Source: Isoetes taiwanensis (lineage: Eukaryota; Streptophyta; Lycopodiopsida; Isoetales; Isoetaceae). From it: 64,000 bases of DNA. Position numbers and translations under genes: made by a program. The stretch covers positions 28,296,689-28,360,688 of the forward strand of contig JAJEKV010000005.1 of NCBI GenBank assembly GCA_021234155.1, given 5' to 3'. Below, one piece after another: positions 45,287 to 57,407 of the stretch (the stretch's first letter is position 1; each line of letters begins with the position of its first letter). The notes beneath the pieces are model-generated. The model ran no database searches. It was not told where the DNA came from and was given only the letters and a program-made list of their open reading frames with translations.

Positions 45287-46525
45287 TCATGCAACGTGGT
45301 TTCTTTCCCTCTTCGCTTGCATTAGCTGCTTTATAGTGTTCAGGATTCTTGGAAACTCATAAAAGACACAAGATTTTTCTCCCTCCAATCCAACTCGACT
45401 CACACGGTTGTTTCCTGATAGATTATTGCAGGGGCTTCCTCCAATTATTAAGTCAAACCCCCCTGTTTCATCTATTAACTTGGACAAAACGTCTTTGGTT
45501 AGATGTGTTACATCTTCTTTTAGCTGTAGGCGACCTGTTTGTTGTGTTTTTCGCCACCAGCTTTCAATTACCATACGATTCTTCTCTTCTTTTTCTACTG
45601 ATACAAGATATTTTAATGGAATACCCAACTTATCCAAAGCTACTTCTGCACCTCCGATTCCTGAAAAGAGAGACAAAACTCTAATACCATCCGGATAGAG
45701 GTATCTTAACACAGACAAATGAAATGCAACTGTGTGAATCTGAAAAGAGTTTCCTAATGACTGAACTCTTTCAGTCTTTGTCAAGGCTCCCCTTGTATGA
45801 CCGATATCAAATCCTAGACATATCTCCATTTCATTGGGTTCTAATGGAGCCACTTGATATGGGCCTACCCACACCAAATTCCATCTTGCACATTCCTTAC
45901 GAATCTCTTTCAGCCTATGTTCTGGAGGTTCGGTGTCCTTATAGCTTTCACATATATCTTGCACTTTTTTGCAGCTCATACTAGGGCCTGTCCGAGTGCT
46001 AAAGCAATGCAATTTAGTCCGTTTATCCCAAGCTGGCCAATATTGAACATAATCAGGAAATAATTCCTGGATTGTCATAAGTGGCTTGGGAAGAACCAAT
46101 TCCCTTCCTTCTAATGGAAGGTTGTGGATATAGCCCCTTGGTCTGCGACAAGCTGAAAAATACTTTGAATCTACAAATTCGGGCTCCACTGAATCGAAAA
46201 ATCTGGATATCTTTTCCCATTCTCCTTTTGGCATGCTAGCCACATTCTCAAAGTAGAAGTATGGCGGACCAGAAATAGACTGATCAAGCATCCTAGGCTT
46301 ACAAACCTGTCCAGGAAGGCCATATCCCATCAACCCCATCAATCTTCCTTCACATGGTACGTGCTTTGGCTGTCTCATTAGTGGCAAATTATACTTCTGC
46401 TTCTTTAACTTGTTGTGTGGCTGCTTGTGCCTCTTGAGATTTTCTTCATCTTCCGAGGAGCTGTCTAAATCACTAGATGATCCTGTTTCTATTTCTTTCC
46501 ATATATCATCCAGATCCATTTTGTT
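45287..46525 (-). CDS. DRM: DRM catalytic exon
   Basis: A single 1,239-nt exon after the acceptor TTTGATGCAG. Motifs occur in the rearranged DRM order. First come PPYFYFENVASMPKGEWEKI and EPEFVDSKYFSACRRPRGY, then ARWNLVWVGPYQVAPLEPNE, GHTRG and LGNSFQIHTVAFHLSVLRYL (motifs IX-X). These precede the cofactor-binding VLSLFSGIGGAEVALDKLGI (motif I), SVEKEE (motif II), FDLIIGGSPCNNLSGNNR (motif IV with the catalytic Pro-Cys) and GLEGEKSCVFYEFPRIL. The Pro-Cys-Asn is present, so catalysis is expected, unlike DRM3-type proteins that have lost it. The protein ends about 26 residues later. Confidence 0.95.
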   Translation of the reverse strand, partial: NKMDLDDIWKEIETGSSSDLDSSSEDEENLKRHKQPHNKLKKQKYNLPLMRQPKHVPCEGRLMGLMGYGLPGQVCKPRMLDQSISGPPYFYFENVASMPKGEWEKISRFFDSVEPEFVDSKYFSACRRPRGYIHNLPLEGRELVLPKPLMTIQELFPDYVQYWPAWDKRTKLHCFSTRTGPSMSCKKVQDICESYKDTEPPEHRLKEIRKECARWNLVWVGPYQVAPLEPNEMEICLGFDIGHTRGALTKTERVQSLGNSFQIHTVAFHLSVLRYLYPDGIRVLSLFSGIGGAEVALDKLGIPLKYLVSVEKEEKNRMVIESWWRKTQQTGRLQLKEDVTHLTKDVLSKLIDETGGFDLIIGGSPCNNLSGNNRVSRVGLEGEKSCVFYEFPRILNTIKQLMQAKRERNHVA

Positions 46526-49500
46526 CTGCATCAAACACAATTTTAGATCAGCGCAGTTATGACTAGCTATTCAACCTGGACGTGTTGGCATAAATAAAGG
46601 TCCTTACTTGCATGGTGCTGGCATCTTTTGACTTCTTAGCAGTGCCAGTATTGTGAAATTCAAGAGCGACCATATAATCAATAAGAATGTTGTCATCGAC
46701 ATCACCTACAAAGTCAATGTGGGCATTATGAAATCTTCCAAAGTAGTACATTTGCAGGAAAGCAATGCATGAGTATTTGGTCCTTGCTACACACATTATC
46801 TTAACCCCCAATTGTCAGGAAAGGCAAATTCCTTGGTGCAGAGAAACCAAGAGGAAGATCTAGTTTCAATGCAAGGATTTTGAATCAAGTAGTAAATAAA
46901 ACCTCAAAAAGCAGATTGATTCTCACATGGCAGAGTTTTCACTGAGTTTCTTTGTTGGTGCAGAAAAAGCAAGAGAAAGATCTAATTTCAGTGCAAAATT
47001 TTTGGTTATAGTAGTAAGTGAAAACCTCATTCGGCAGTAAAAAATCAGCAAAGTAACAGGCACAAAGTCTTGTGTTGTGTTTTCCACATCTTAAGTGTGC
47101 ATATCATGTACTGTTAACGGTGCTTACCAAGTATAGATTATAATCACTTAAATGATTCTGTGGTAAAAATAGGGATTAAGCTGTAACATCTGCTGATAAA
47201 ACTAAATTCTTGCTTGCATGCAAATAAAGATGACTACCACAAACAGATGACGCTCTTTCAGCTGCGGTGGCTGAGAATCCCATACTTTGAAGCCTTAAGA
47301 ATGTATCCGGCTTTGATGACTGTGCAACGTATAAAAGGATACACAATGCGATTAGACATACTTGAATAGCTTAGAATTCACATGCATAATGCTAGATTTC
47401 TCACGCCTGTGCTGGAATTCTGCTGAAAAATGAATTCCATTAATGTGTGCAGCGAAGCATCATCTCCTGCAGTGAATAACCGCAAATTCAAGTAAGACTG
47501 AGGACCAATGTATGTTAAGCAAGACATGAAGTAGGCCTCGAGTTTTCTACTGGAAGGTCAACATTATATTAGATATACAGTTTCGAAAATGATACACAAA
47601 AACTTGATGCTGTTTCTAAAAGTACCGTTTCTAAGTAATACATGCCAGTGGCATGACATGATGCAACTGCCTATATGCCACAATCCATAAGAGATAATGG
47701 GACACATTGCATATAAGCATAGACCTTACCACAACTTTCAACAGCTTGCATAACCAACTCCCTTGAAAACCCCATGGATAATAATTGGTCCGAAGTGTTG
47801 TCAAACTTCCCCTGGTAAATTCAAGCAAACCTTAACAAAATAGAATTGGCAGGCAAGTCTAATAGAATGAGGATACTTGCTAGTCAATATAACTTAGTCC
47901 AAGGCAGATAATTTTGAGTGCAAGGGACAACAAGAAGTAATAGCAAGTGCACCTGGCAAAACAATGGTAATGAGGGTTAAATTGGCACTTTCTTTTCTTA
48001 TACGAATTTAAGTGATCCAGATGTTGGAACAAGCTGGATCCTATTTTGTTTCTAACAAGGCAGATGATGTGATATATTTTGAACTGGCAAGAATATACCC
48101 TATCTTCATCTGAAGGAGTTGAGCTATAGCTGGAATCACTGTTCCCATCAGTATCGCCATGATTTGAAAGGTCAAGTTGACTCTCTAGATTTAACGCCAC
48201 CTTCTTTCCTTTGAATCTTTTAATTGCTTCATGTTCTCCTTTTGACTCCTTGGCTTCACCTGTAGTTCGAACATGCTGCAAGCCAGTTAAAAATATGTTA
48301 TTCAGGTAAAATTTCAGGATACTACCCCAGGACATGCAGATAAAAGGACAATTGCTATTTCAGAAACCCCAAATCAACAGAGGTCTCATACCTCAAGAGT
48401 CAAGATATGATCCAACAACTCGCCGGGATCCTCAACTCCTGGCAAAGGACCACAATGTCATCGTCAATTGTACAATTTAATTTGGAAAAGACCAATGCTT
48501 ATCATACCACAAGAGTCAATAGCTTGTCTTGCTGACTCTGGTGAAAACCCCATGGAAAGGCACAACTCTAGTACTTTCTTTCTTTTTGATGGGCGGACAA
48601 CTAAAGATGGCGACTGAAAGAAGAAATAGTCTTTATGTAAGCTGCTAGATGAGATACATAAACATGCATATCACTCGAAAAGGGTCCACCTTTATTACTT
48701 AACATGAAGCAAACTATAATCAAGGGTGGTGGTAGATTCTGGACGACCAGTTTATGATTCTACAGTACATAAGAGAGCAATACCATCAGGAAACATTTTG
48801 TGCATTGGAGATTAAATGCGAGATGGGGACAGTTAAGCAAGACTTGTGCAAAGTGACAGCTAGTTAGACAACCGTTTAAGGCTGCTAAGAAGGACTCCAG
48901 CAATGGTTTCAAGTTGCCATATACGTAAACCTCTCATGAAAGGCCATTTATATTACATAGCTATCTTGGCTAATGTGCTCTTTTTACGTCGAAGTTTCTG
49001 GCTGCAACAAGAACTGTTGATGCCAGAGACAAAAAACAACTAGTCAAGTATATTGTTTCACTTACGGGAAGGTTTACTAGTTTGTAATACGCAAATGGAT
49101 AAGCCACGTAGGATGCTGTTAGAATATCTATTCCACCACGCGATGACTAGACACTTATGCTGATGTAGCGTAGCACGCTTGTTGCTGACATGGTAGCCCT
49201 TTATAAGCCATTACTCAATGCGTACAGTTTTTCATCACGTTGTGAAGCGTAGGGAGTCAACCCTTATTTTTGTATCTCCTCTCTATTTTCATAACATTGA
49301 AACCTACGGTTCTTCATACTATCAGAACCGGTTTTGAAAAGGAGGGGGAGTGCAACTGTGGGACGTGAGATCTTGATTAGTTTTGATATTTTTCGAAGTT
49401 TGGCTTTCTCAGCTGGAACGGATTTGAGAAGGCTTTCTAAAGAGATGAACCAAGGCCGAGTTCTTGCATTTCTTGCAAGGTTCTTAGTGCAGAGAGTGTT

Positions 49501-52500
49501 TTCCTTCAGCATCCTTAGATTTTGGTTTAAAACTGATCTTTCTTTAGAAGATTTTCAATAATAGGTCCGGTTTTGAGCAATACAATCGTTTGCTAATCAT
49601 ATCTGGTGCGTTCTTCATCAAATCTGGTGGCTTTCTGCAACTTTGTTACTGCAACTTTGTTACAGAATTTTTTCGACCAGATTCTTTTGGATCTCCGTGA
49701 TCTTATTGTATCTTTTGCAGTCAGACGGCTTCTCATACTGATCCTTGGAAGTATTTTTCTTGTCCAGTATTGAATGCAGAAAATTATGACACCAGAAGGG
49801 ATGTTTTTGAGATGAATTTAAACTTGAGATATCTAGGAGATGTTATTCTTGCAACATGGAATCTCAGTACAGAAGACAAGACAAAGGATATAAATCATTT
49901 TTGAGCCTGCATTTGCACAGATTTCCAGCATCTGCACAGATTTCCAAAGGGATGTAGAGCATTTAAAAAACTTTGCAGAAGCTTCGAAATGTCTTCAGTA
50001 GACTTGTGTGCAACAAAACTCCAATCATAATTCTCAGTGAAAGCACCACACCACTGTTACAAGCAGCAACTTAGCAGACTCAGAAAGAAAGATTATATTA
50101 ACGTCTATGAGAGACCACGTTGGTCTATGAGACCAATTATTACAGCAATCATGTACAGCTAGGGGCGCAGTGCAGCCTCCTAGATATGTTGCATATAAAT
50201 GAAAAAAAGAAAAACTGAACATTGAAAATTAGGAAACATTTGTCTTTTTGCTAGCCATGGCTCAACGTACAAGGTGATGTCGGACTTGTTTTCTCTTTTA
50301 GAGCCTCAGAGTACAAGGTGATGTCAGACTTGTTTTCTCCTTTAAAGGACTGCTTATGTTTTTCCTTTGCTGCCCGCTCTGTTCTTCTTGACACTTTCAT
50401 GGTTACCCCTCTTAGGATCGGATTAGATGGCCCAGGAGGAGGGCCTGACTTCCATTATTATTATCATCACCTCCAGTGAGAAAGAGAGTGGTCTGCCTTT
50501 GTGTAGGGTCATTTATCTGTCTAGTTCTCCCCCAGCCTGCTCCTTCAGCAGATTCCTTCAATGAACAATCATCTGGTGAAGGAATAGAGCTATACATTTC
50601 TGGTCCTCATGTTTCATGAGTTTTGAAAAGGAGGTGGGTTCCGAAACAGGCAATAGAACCTGCTCCGTATTTCGTAATATATTCGACACTTTCCTCAGAC
50701 TTAATTAGATTCAAATGAATCTGCAGATCCTCTTCAAGTGCTTGACCTTAGGTCTACTCGCACGACCAGCCTAAATCTCAAGCTGATGGGATGACACCCG
50801 AAGCTGACCAATAGCATGTCTCACTTTATGTGCTAGGTGAATATTGAATTACCCTGGTCGCTGGACGAAACCGTCTCCACTGATCTCAAGAAAGTGATCT
50901 TTGTAAAATTGCATCTGGGTGGGAAAATCTTTTGGAGTTAACCATGTTCTTTATATGTATGAAAATTCCAAATTTTGTCGGATCAGCTGATTTATATCTT
51001 TTTGAAGTCTCTTTTTTGCTCTAGGTTTTACTGCAGTATTGGCTGCAGCCATGTTATATTGTAAAGAAGGCAGGTTTTCCAAGCCAAATCCTGATGGCTT
51101 TGCATACCAACACTCTTGGGCTCCCTTTTCAGCCAACCTTTTTGAAGCCTTGAGGGCAAATCCATGGAAGTCTGCATTGACCTTGCTGCAAGGACCTAGG
51201 ATGATGCAACTTTTGCAAAAGGAACACAACTGGAATGCTGCATCCAGTTGCAAAGGAGTGGCTAAAAATTCTGATAACATGATTGGATGCGGCACAAAGG
51301 CTTTGCTCAAAATCAATTTGGACAGAGAATAGATTTGCAGCCTCTCTATTCGAGCCCATTCTTTAGCTGTCATGTCCATCCCTCACATCAAGGCTCCGTA
51401 TAAAGCAGCTGGTCTAACTAAGGTATTGAAAAGATGAAGCTTTTCTGAGGCACATTGAAAATCCGCTTGGAAACATTTTCTTTCTAGCATTGCAAGCGAG
51501 GTGTATCCTTTTGGCAATCTTGCCTATGCTGCATCTTTCATGCTTAAATTACACATCCAAGTATGTGTAATGAGAGACCACTTCCACTTGCTGATCCATA
51601 AGAAAGAAGGGGCTGCAATGCATGGAGGCTCTTGACGTGTTGAAAACCATCACTTTTGTGTTGTTCAAGTTCTCCTCATGTGCAGAATTTCTCAAGTGCC
51701 AATAAATGATGTTGAAAGCCTTCAATTGAAGAGGATATAAGTACCATATCATCCGCATAAAGAAGGATGGATATGCACTCTTCGGCTAAAGAAGACCCAT
51801 CACCTCCAAGTGCTGCTACAAAGCTTTCCAGCTCGTCGATGTACAAACTAAAGAGCGTTGTGGATAAGGGAAAGCCCTATTTAACCCCTATTGTGCTGCT
51901 TTTTTCATCCGACCAGCATCGGGGCACTTTAATTCTTTCCAAAACATTTTTGTAGTGTCAAAACAGCCCATATCACTTGCTACGTCAATCCCAATTCCAT
52001 AAGTCTATAAAATAGGCATTTCTGAGGGAACGTATCAAAGGCTTTGCGGAAATTCACAAAGAAGCAATACACATTCATTTTGATGGCTTTAGCTTCCTCA
52101 ATGATAGACTGCAAGGTAAAAATATGATAGACTTGAGAGGAAGGAGTGGAAGTCGACACCCAATCTTAGAATCAAAGATGTTTTAATTCACCCACCAAGC
52201 AGAGAGCTAACCTGAGAGAAGGCTCAGATTGTGCACAAGCAGATCTGCCCCCTTGGGCACATTCCACTTGGCCCTCGACCTACAGGTCGGAAATATGTCT
52301 ACACAGATCGAGGTGTCAGTTATTTAGCCAATTCCTAGCTCATAACTGAAACACAGCCAAAGATTTTCGTTGGGTCGCAGCAATGAATGCTGAAATAACC
52401 ATGCTTCAGAAGCAAGAAACAACAGACCTGGAGTTGGTACCTAAGCCTCTTGATAAGAATGTCATTGGTGCGTAGTGGGTTTCCGTGCTAAATATCACTC

Positions 52501-53904
52501 ACACGGCACCCTTTCTAAGCATAAGGTCAGATTAGTAGCAAAGGGGTATACTCAGCAAGAGGGATTACAATGAAATATTTGCAGCAGTAGGTAGATTAAA
52601 TACCCTAAGGGCAGTTTTGATTCTCGCAGCACATAAAGGCTGGCCTCTTTATCAACTTGATTCAAGTCTGCATTTTTTATCAAAGATTTACAAGAAGAGA
52701 GCAGCCACCTCAGTTTAAGGATAGTCATTATCCTGCTTATGTATGCAAGCTTAAGAAGAGCTTGTAGGGATTACGACAGGTGCCACGCTGCTGGCATCAG
52801 AAAATTAATTCATTTTTATTTCCGATAGGTTATCAAAGACCTCTTGCAGATCGTAATCTGTACTGTAAGTTTGAGGATACTAGTATTTCTATCATCCTAC
52901 TATATATTTATGACACAATTATTACAGGGAATGCTACTTAGCTTATTGCTCACACAAGGACTTGCTTAACCAACATTTGCTGAGATGGCAGATTTTACAA
53001 CCATAGCCATGTGTACAGCTTTTCGTCCAGTTGTGGAGCTTAGGGAGTTAACGAGTTGTTCTTGCGTCTCCTCTCTATTATCACTACACTGAAACCTACA
53101 CTCCTTCACATGGCGCATTTCAGTGCTTCAGCTTTAAGGTGTTACTGTTAAGCCTGAACTTGAAGTTAATAATACTTAATTATATTTCAAGGGTCCACAG
53201 GCAAGTAATAAAATCGTGCAAGCGTCAAAAAAATTACCATATCTTCATCCGAATAGGCCCTACTATTTTCATCATGCTTAAGGTTGCCATCTTCACCTGC
53301 ATGATCTGCAATGTTTTCCTTTCCTTTCGATGATTCTGCAGTTTCTCCATGGATGTGTTGAGCAATTGTACTGTAATTACTACAGGAATCCAAGATGTGC
53401 TGCAAAGTCCATTAACTTCGACATAAATAGGGAAACCAAAATGGAACTTACAAGGATTAACTCTTAGTTAGAGAACCACTTCTATTTATAGCACTAACTT
53501 GTCTTTACAAACTCAGACTATCAATGCTGCTAAGAACGGCAATGTCCTCATGGATGTTAATCATTTAACGAATTTCCCCAATCATCTAACATGGCAAAAA
53601 GTCTAGGGAAACAAGCATCCATCTAAAATTGTTTTATATAGTCACAGTTACATTTGCAAGCCATTGCAAGCTCTCAATCTAGAACACTTCAGCCTAGTAA
53701 CAACAAGATTATCCAAGCTAAGATTACCATATTTCCATCTGAATAAGCTGAGTTCTTTTCCATCCTAATGCTGTCATCATGCTTAAGGTCGCCCTTTTCC
53801 TCTGCATGATCTGAAACTTTTTCCTTTCCTTTTGTTTTTTTTGCAATTTCTTGCTGGATGTGTTGCGCTATTGCATTCTGATTTTCACAAGAATCCATAA
53901 CATG
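45287..53904 (-). CDS. DRM: DRM-type de novo cytosine-5 DNA methyltransferase (3' eight exons; 5' end not found)
   Basis: Minus-strand exons with matching phases: 53,904-53,728; 53,399-53,238; 48,613-48,508; 48,438-48,392; 48,275-48,099; 47,811-47,730; 46,705-46,608; 46,525-45,287 (together 696 codons with stop). Two UBA domains are clear: VLELCLSMGFSPESARQAID (third exon listed) with DPGELLDHILTLE, and LLSMGFSRELVMQAVESCG with DDNILIDYMVALE. UBA domains followed by a methyltransferase with permuted motifs define DRM2-type enzymes, which carry out RNA-directed DNA methylation in the nucleus. Splice sites are GT/AG throughout. The start and first UBA region must lie further upstream, probably beyond the copia element at 54.0-62.8 kb or outside the window. 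The gene looks intact where seen. Confidence 0.93.
49117..53108 (+). mobile_element. Copia element 2, degenerate, inside a DRM intron
   Basis: The 5' LTR is about 49,117-49,316 (starts TGTTAGAATAT, contains CTTTATAAGCC, ends CGGTTCTTCA). It is followed by TACTATCAGAAC, a decayed primer-binding site. The 3' LTR fragment about 53,000-53,108 shares GCGTCTCCTCTCTATT and CTGAAACCTAC. Between them are gag-like debris (49,320-50,050), a nested LINE, and RT remnants at about 52,370-52,960 (ELVPKPLDKNVIGA, AHKGWPLYQLDS). It is the same general copia type as the 54.0-62.8 kb element but far older and non-functional. Confidence 0.75.
50083..52140 (-). mobile_element. 5'-truncated LINE in copia element 2
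   Basis: On the minus strand it encodes the RT-to-C-terminus part of the same LINE family as at 57.4-62.1 kb: DPTQRQTTLFLTGGDDNN (about 50,510), MDMTAKEWARIERLQIYSLS (51,379 on), NTKVMVFNTSRASMHCS (about 51,665). It ends at 50,083 with GTTAATATAATCTTTCTTTC, i.e. a TTTC tail rather than poly(A). The 5' truncation lies within the RT near 52,140. A 39-bp phrase (GTACAAGGTGATGTC...) is duplicated at about 50,268 and 50,311. Confidence 0.85.
53238..53904 (-). CDS. DRM: DRM linker exons (two similar symmetric exons)
   Basis: Exon 53,904-53,728 (177 nt) encodes HVMDSCENQNAIAQHIQQ..., KGKEKVSDHAEEKGDLKHDD and ends SDGNM. Exon 53,399-53,238 (162 nt) encodes HILDSCSNYSTIAQHIHG..., KGKENIADHAGEDGNLKHDE and ends SDEDM. 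Both start after GCAG|CA and end ATG|GTAAT, in phase 0 at both ends. They resemble each other closely, and more weakly the 177-nt exon 48,275-48,099 (KGKK, NHGDTDG, SDEDR). They are Lys/Asp-rich, probably flexible linkers between UBA domains. Assignment to the DRM gene rests on this similarity and on phase. Confidence 0.8.
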
Positions 53905-54003
53905 CTGCAAAAGGAGTTATAAGCAAAATAAGTCATCTAAAGTACATCTTGTTACAATATTGACAATCCAGAACATAATTCTAGAGAGACAAGCACTAAA
54001 AAA

Positions 54004-54210
54004 TGTTAGCAAATGACACATGTCATGTGTCACTATTCATAGATGACTAGGCATGCCACCTAGGTGTTGCTGACATGGCTCTCCTATAAAGCCATAGTCA
54101 CGCTTTATTGTTGTTCATTCAGAGTTCACTCACTAGACTAGCTAGATCGTCTATCTCATTCTATCCTTGCATAGTCATCTTCATCCTATTCATATTCAGT
54201 CATATCTTCA
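54004..54210 (+). repeat. Copia element 3, 5' LTR
   Basis: Starts TGTTAGC and ends TATCTTCA. It holds a 19-nt palindrome TGACACATGTCATGTGTCA at about 54,014-54,032 and a TATA-like CTATAAAGCC near 54,086. Confidence 0.95.
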
Positions 54211-54222
54211 TGGCATCAGAGC
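54211..54222 (+). promoter_or_regulatory. Primer-binding site of copia element 3
   Basis: TGGCATCAGAGC directly after the LTR; one base from the TGGTATCAGAGC complement of plant initiator tRNA-Met. It primes minus-strand DNA synthesis. Confidence 0.85.
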
Positions 54223-54462
54223 TTAATGCGAGGAGGAAATTGAGTGCCGAATCTTAGCAGGTGGGATCAGAACGAGTTTTTTTTTTGGTTCTGATCAGGA
54301 GGAATTCGAATTTGAATCGTTGGTTGAAATCAAATTTCGTCAACTTTTAGGGCTGGATGTGGATGTGATACATGTCAGCTAGATATTCCTTAGCTTGCTG
54401 GATTCTCTCCTTTCTTTTGACGTTTGGTCAAAACTACGTGAAGAACACCCGATGACAATTCT

Positions 54463-57340
54463 TTGACAGTGGTAAAAATGGCCGATGGAAATATTGCTAA
54501 ATCTACTGATGTATCTATTTCTACCAAACACTGTCTTTCTCTCAAAATTAAAGACGTCATTCTAGTGCCTGGATTACTTGTGAACTTACTTAGTGTAAGT
54601 GAGTTTGATCGAAAGATGGGCTATTCAGTGCTATTCTCGGATGGGTATGTTCACATTCTTCATAAAAATCCTTTGGATTTTGTTGATGTTCAACTTTTGG
54701 GCCCTATAGCCAATGGTCATTTAAATGAGGAAGGCTTGTATATTTTGGATTCTACTTCACAACAAAAAGGAGTATCATGTGAATCATCACTTGCTGTTGC
54801 TGCTGTTTCGAGAACACAGGAATCATTATGGCATGCAAGATTCGGACATATTCATCTTCCAGCTCTAGTTTCAGCCTCAAAATTGAATATGGTCCAAGGC
54901 AGGCCTACACTTACTACCAAGGACTTGAAATGTGCTGCATGTAGTCTTGGAAAGCAAGTACAAGCATCTTATCCGTCACAAGCTGAGTTTCGAGAACAAA
55001 TACCATTGGAACTGCTGCATACAGACATATGTCATCTCCCTTTCGAATCACTGGCTGGTAACAGGTATTCCCTTGTCATAGTGGATGATTTTAGTAGATA
55101 TACATGGGTTTTTCCAATCAAATTCAAGTCTCAAGCTCTTGCTATCTTCAAAACCTTTAGTCTGCAAATTGAAAATGAATTATCTACTACTATTAAAGCT
55201 CTTCGGTCTGATAATACGAAGTAATATATCTCTAATGAATTTCAGACCTATCTTCAGTCAAACGGGATCCATAAGTCAAACGGGATCCATAGAGAGTTGA
55301 TTGTGCCTTATGCTGACTCTCAAAATGGAGTAGCAGAACGAAAGAATAGAACCCTTATGAATTTGGCTCGCAGCATGCTCAAATATAAAGAGTTACCTCT
55401 AGAACTTTGGGCTGAGGCAGTTCTAACTGCGGCTTATTTGTGTAACAGGGCTCCCACCTAGGCCATCAACTTTAAGACACCTTTTGAGGCTCTGTATGGA
55501 ACGAAGCCAGATGTGTCTAATCTAAGGGTTTTTGGCTGCCTACGATTTGCTAGTGTTCCTCGTGATTTACTGCAAAAACAGGGCAAGTTAGCTGTCATGG
55601 CCATAAAAGTGATTTTTATTGGATATCCTAGCAACATGAAAGGATGGCGATGCTTTGACCCTGTTACCAAGCGTGTGTTTGCCTCTAGAAGCATGCACTT
55701 TCTTGAGGATGCAGTCTACTCTAAGGAGTTTTATCATCCTAACAACACTGATTATGCCAAAGTCATCATCAACACTTTTGATATTAACCATGACACTCAG
55801 GCCAGCCAACCTGCAGGGTCTTCTCATATGGTTCATAATGGTGGCATTTCCTCTACTTCTGTTGTACCTTCCATTGTTGCAAGCCCTTTACATGCTGCTG
55901 CTACTCCTAGTGTTGCAAGTTCTTCCAGTAATCCTGATATTCCAACTGTTGCAGCAAATAGAGCAAATGGTGCAGATGCTTATGCAGACTATGAACCCCT
56001 TGAATATCACGAGCCCATTGCAGATGAAGGTAGTGAAGGGTATGAGTCTGATTCACATTCATTTGAGCTGCCCATTCCTGAACCACAGCAGGAGGCAATA
56101 GTTCCCGATCTTCCCTTGCTTAGAAGGTCTGCAAGGATTGCCGCATTACAGCCTATTGACTACTCAGAAGATGGCTCTTCTAAAGTTACCTGTAACTATG
56201 CTCTTATGACCAAGGTCTTATCAGCTGAAGTTGATCCCGTTAATCATGTTCAAGCAATGAAGGAACCACACTGGGTTGCAGCAATGGAAGATGAATTATC
56301 CATGTTACATAACCAAGGTACATGAGAACTGGTTCCTAAACCAACAGGGAAAAATATAATTGGAGCTAAATGGGTATTCAAAACAAAGTACCATGCTGAT
56401 GGTCCTCTTTCTAAGCACAAAGCAAGGCTGGTTGCAAAAGGGTTCAGTCAAAAAGAAGGGTTTGATTATCATGATGTGTTTGCTCCAGTTGTCAAGTTAG
56501 ACACACTTAAAGCAATGATAGCTTTGGCAGCGCAAAAAGGCTGGCCTCTCTATCAAATGGATTTCAAATCCGCCTTTTTGAATGGAGATCTGGAAGAGGA
56601 ACTTTACATGTTTCAACCACCAGGTTTTAAAGATAAAGAGCATCCAACTTACGTGTGCAAATTGAAAAAGAGCCTGTATGGCCTCACACAAGCTCCGTGC
56701 TGCTAGAATCAGAAAATCGATGCATTTCTCTTGCATCTTGGTTACCAGAGATCTAGAGCAGACCCGAGCCTTTATTTCATGTCCACTGATTCTCAAGTTA
56801 GTGATTCTCAAGTTAGTGTGCTCCTTCTCTATGTTGATGACACGATTATGACAGGGGATGCGGATTCTATTATTTCTCATACTAAGAAAGCACTTACAGA
56901 AAACTTTGAGGTAACAGATTTGGGCCTAATGCATTATTGTTTGGGAATGGAAATTTGGCAAGGTGCTCAAAGCATTCATCTCACTCAACAGAAGTACACC
57001 ACTGAACTTCTTGAGATTTCATATGGCAGATTGCAAAGCATCCTCCACTCCGTTTGAGGTAGGTTGCACTCTAACTCTAGACTCCAACCATCCGGATGTT
57101 GACGCCACTCTTTACAGACAGCTAATTGGGGCTTTACTTTATCTTACCAACACTAGGCCAGATTTGGTATATGCTGTTGCAGTCCTTACTAGGTTTATGC
57201 ATCATCCTAAAGTACCGCATTAAAAAGCAGCTAAACGAGTTCTCCATTACCTCAAAGGTACTCGAAGTGAAGGAGTCCTATATATCAAAGTTGATCATCC
57301 TACTCTTATGTTGTTCTCAGATTCCGATATGGCATTACTG
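54463..57340 (+). pseudogene. Copia element 3 integrase and reverse transcriptase
   Basis: The first readable part lies just downstream of the protease active site (MADGN...). GAG-pre-integrase follows: LWHARFGHIHLPALVSASKL and CAACSLGKQVQASYP. Integrase has the catalytic Asp in LLHTDICHLP (about 55,025), RSDNTK at about 55,217 and the Glu in QNGVAERKNR at about 55,338. RT shows [40 protein letters not shown] and the active site LLYVDDTIM (about 56,830). Lesions include stops at about 55,222, 55,459, 56,323 and 56,704, a frame change near 57,040 and small duplications (ATAAGTCAAACGGGATCC, DSQVS twice). Gag is absent. Confidence 0.88.
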
Positions 57341-57407
57341 GATCTTGAGAAAAGAAAATGCATTACTGGATTCGTTTCCTAATTCCGGATTTCAACTATC
57401 CGGATTG

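Larger units (their letters stand above)
48614..53237 (-). other. DRM intron holding a copia element and a LINE
   Basis: A 4.6-kb intron between the 53,238 donor and the 48,613 acceptor. 48,614-49,116 shows no feature; 49,117-53,108 is copia element 2. Confidence 0.7.

Noticed and set aside
45349-46063. Several plus-strand frames of 70-110 codons
   Set aside because: Antisense shadows of the DRM catalytic exon.
46563-46811. 82-codon minus-strand frame read as a separate gene
   Set aside because: It reads through a splice acceptor at 46,706; only 46,705-46,608 is exon, joining DRM exons on both sides in phase.
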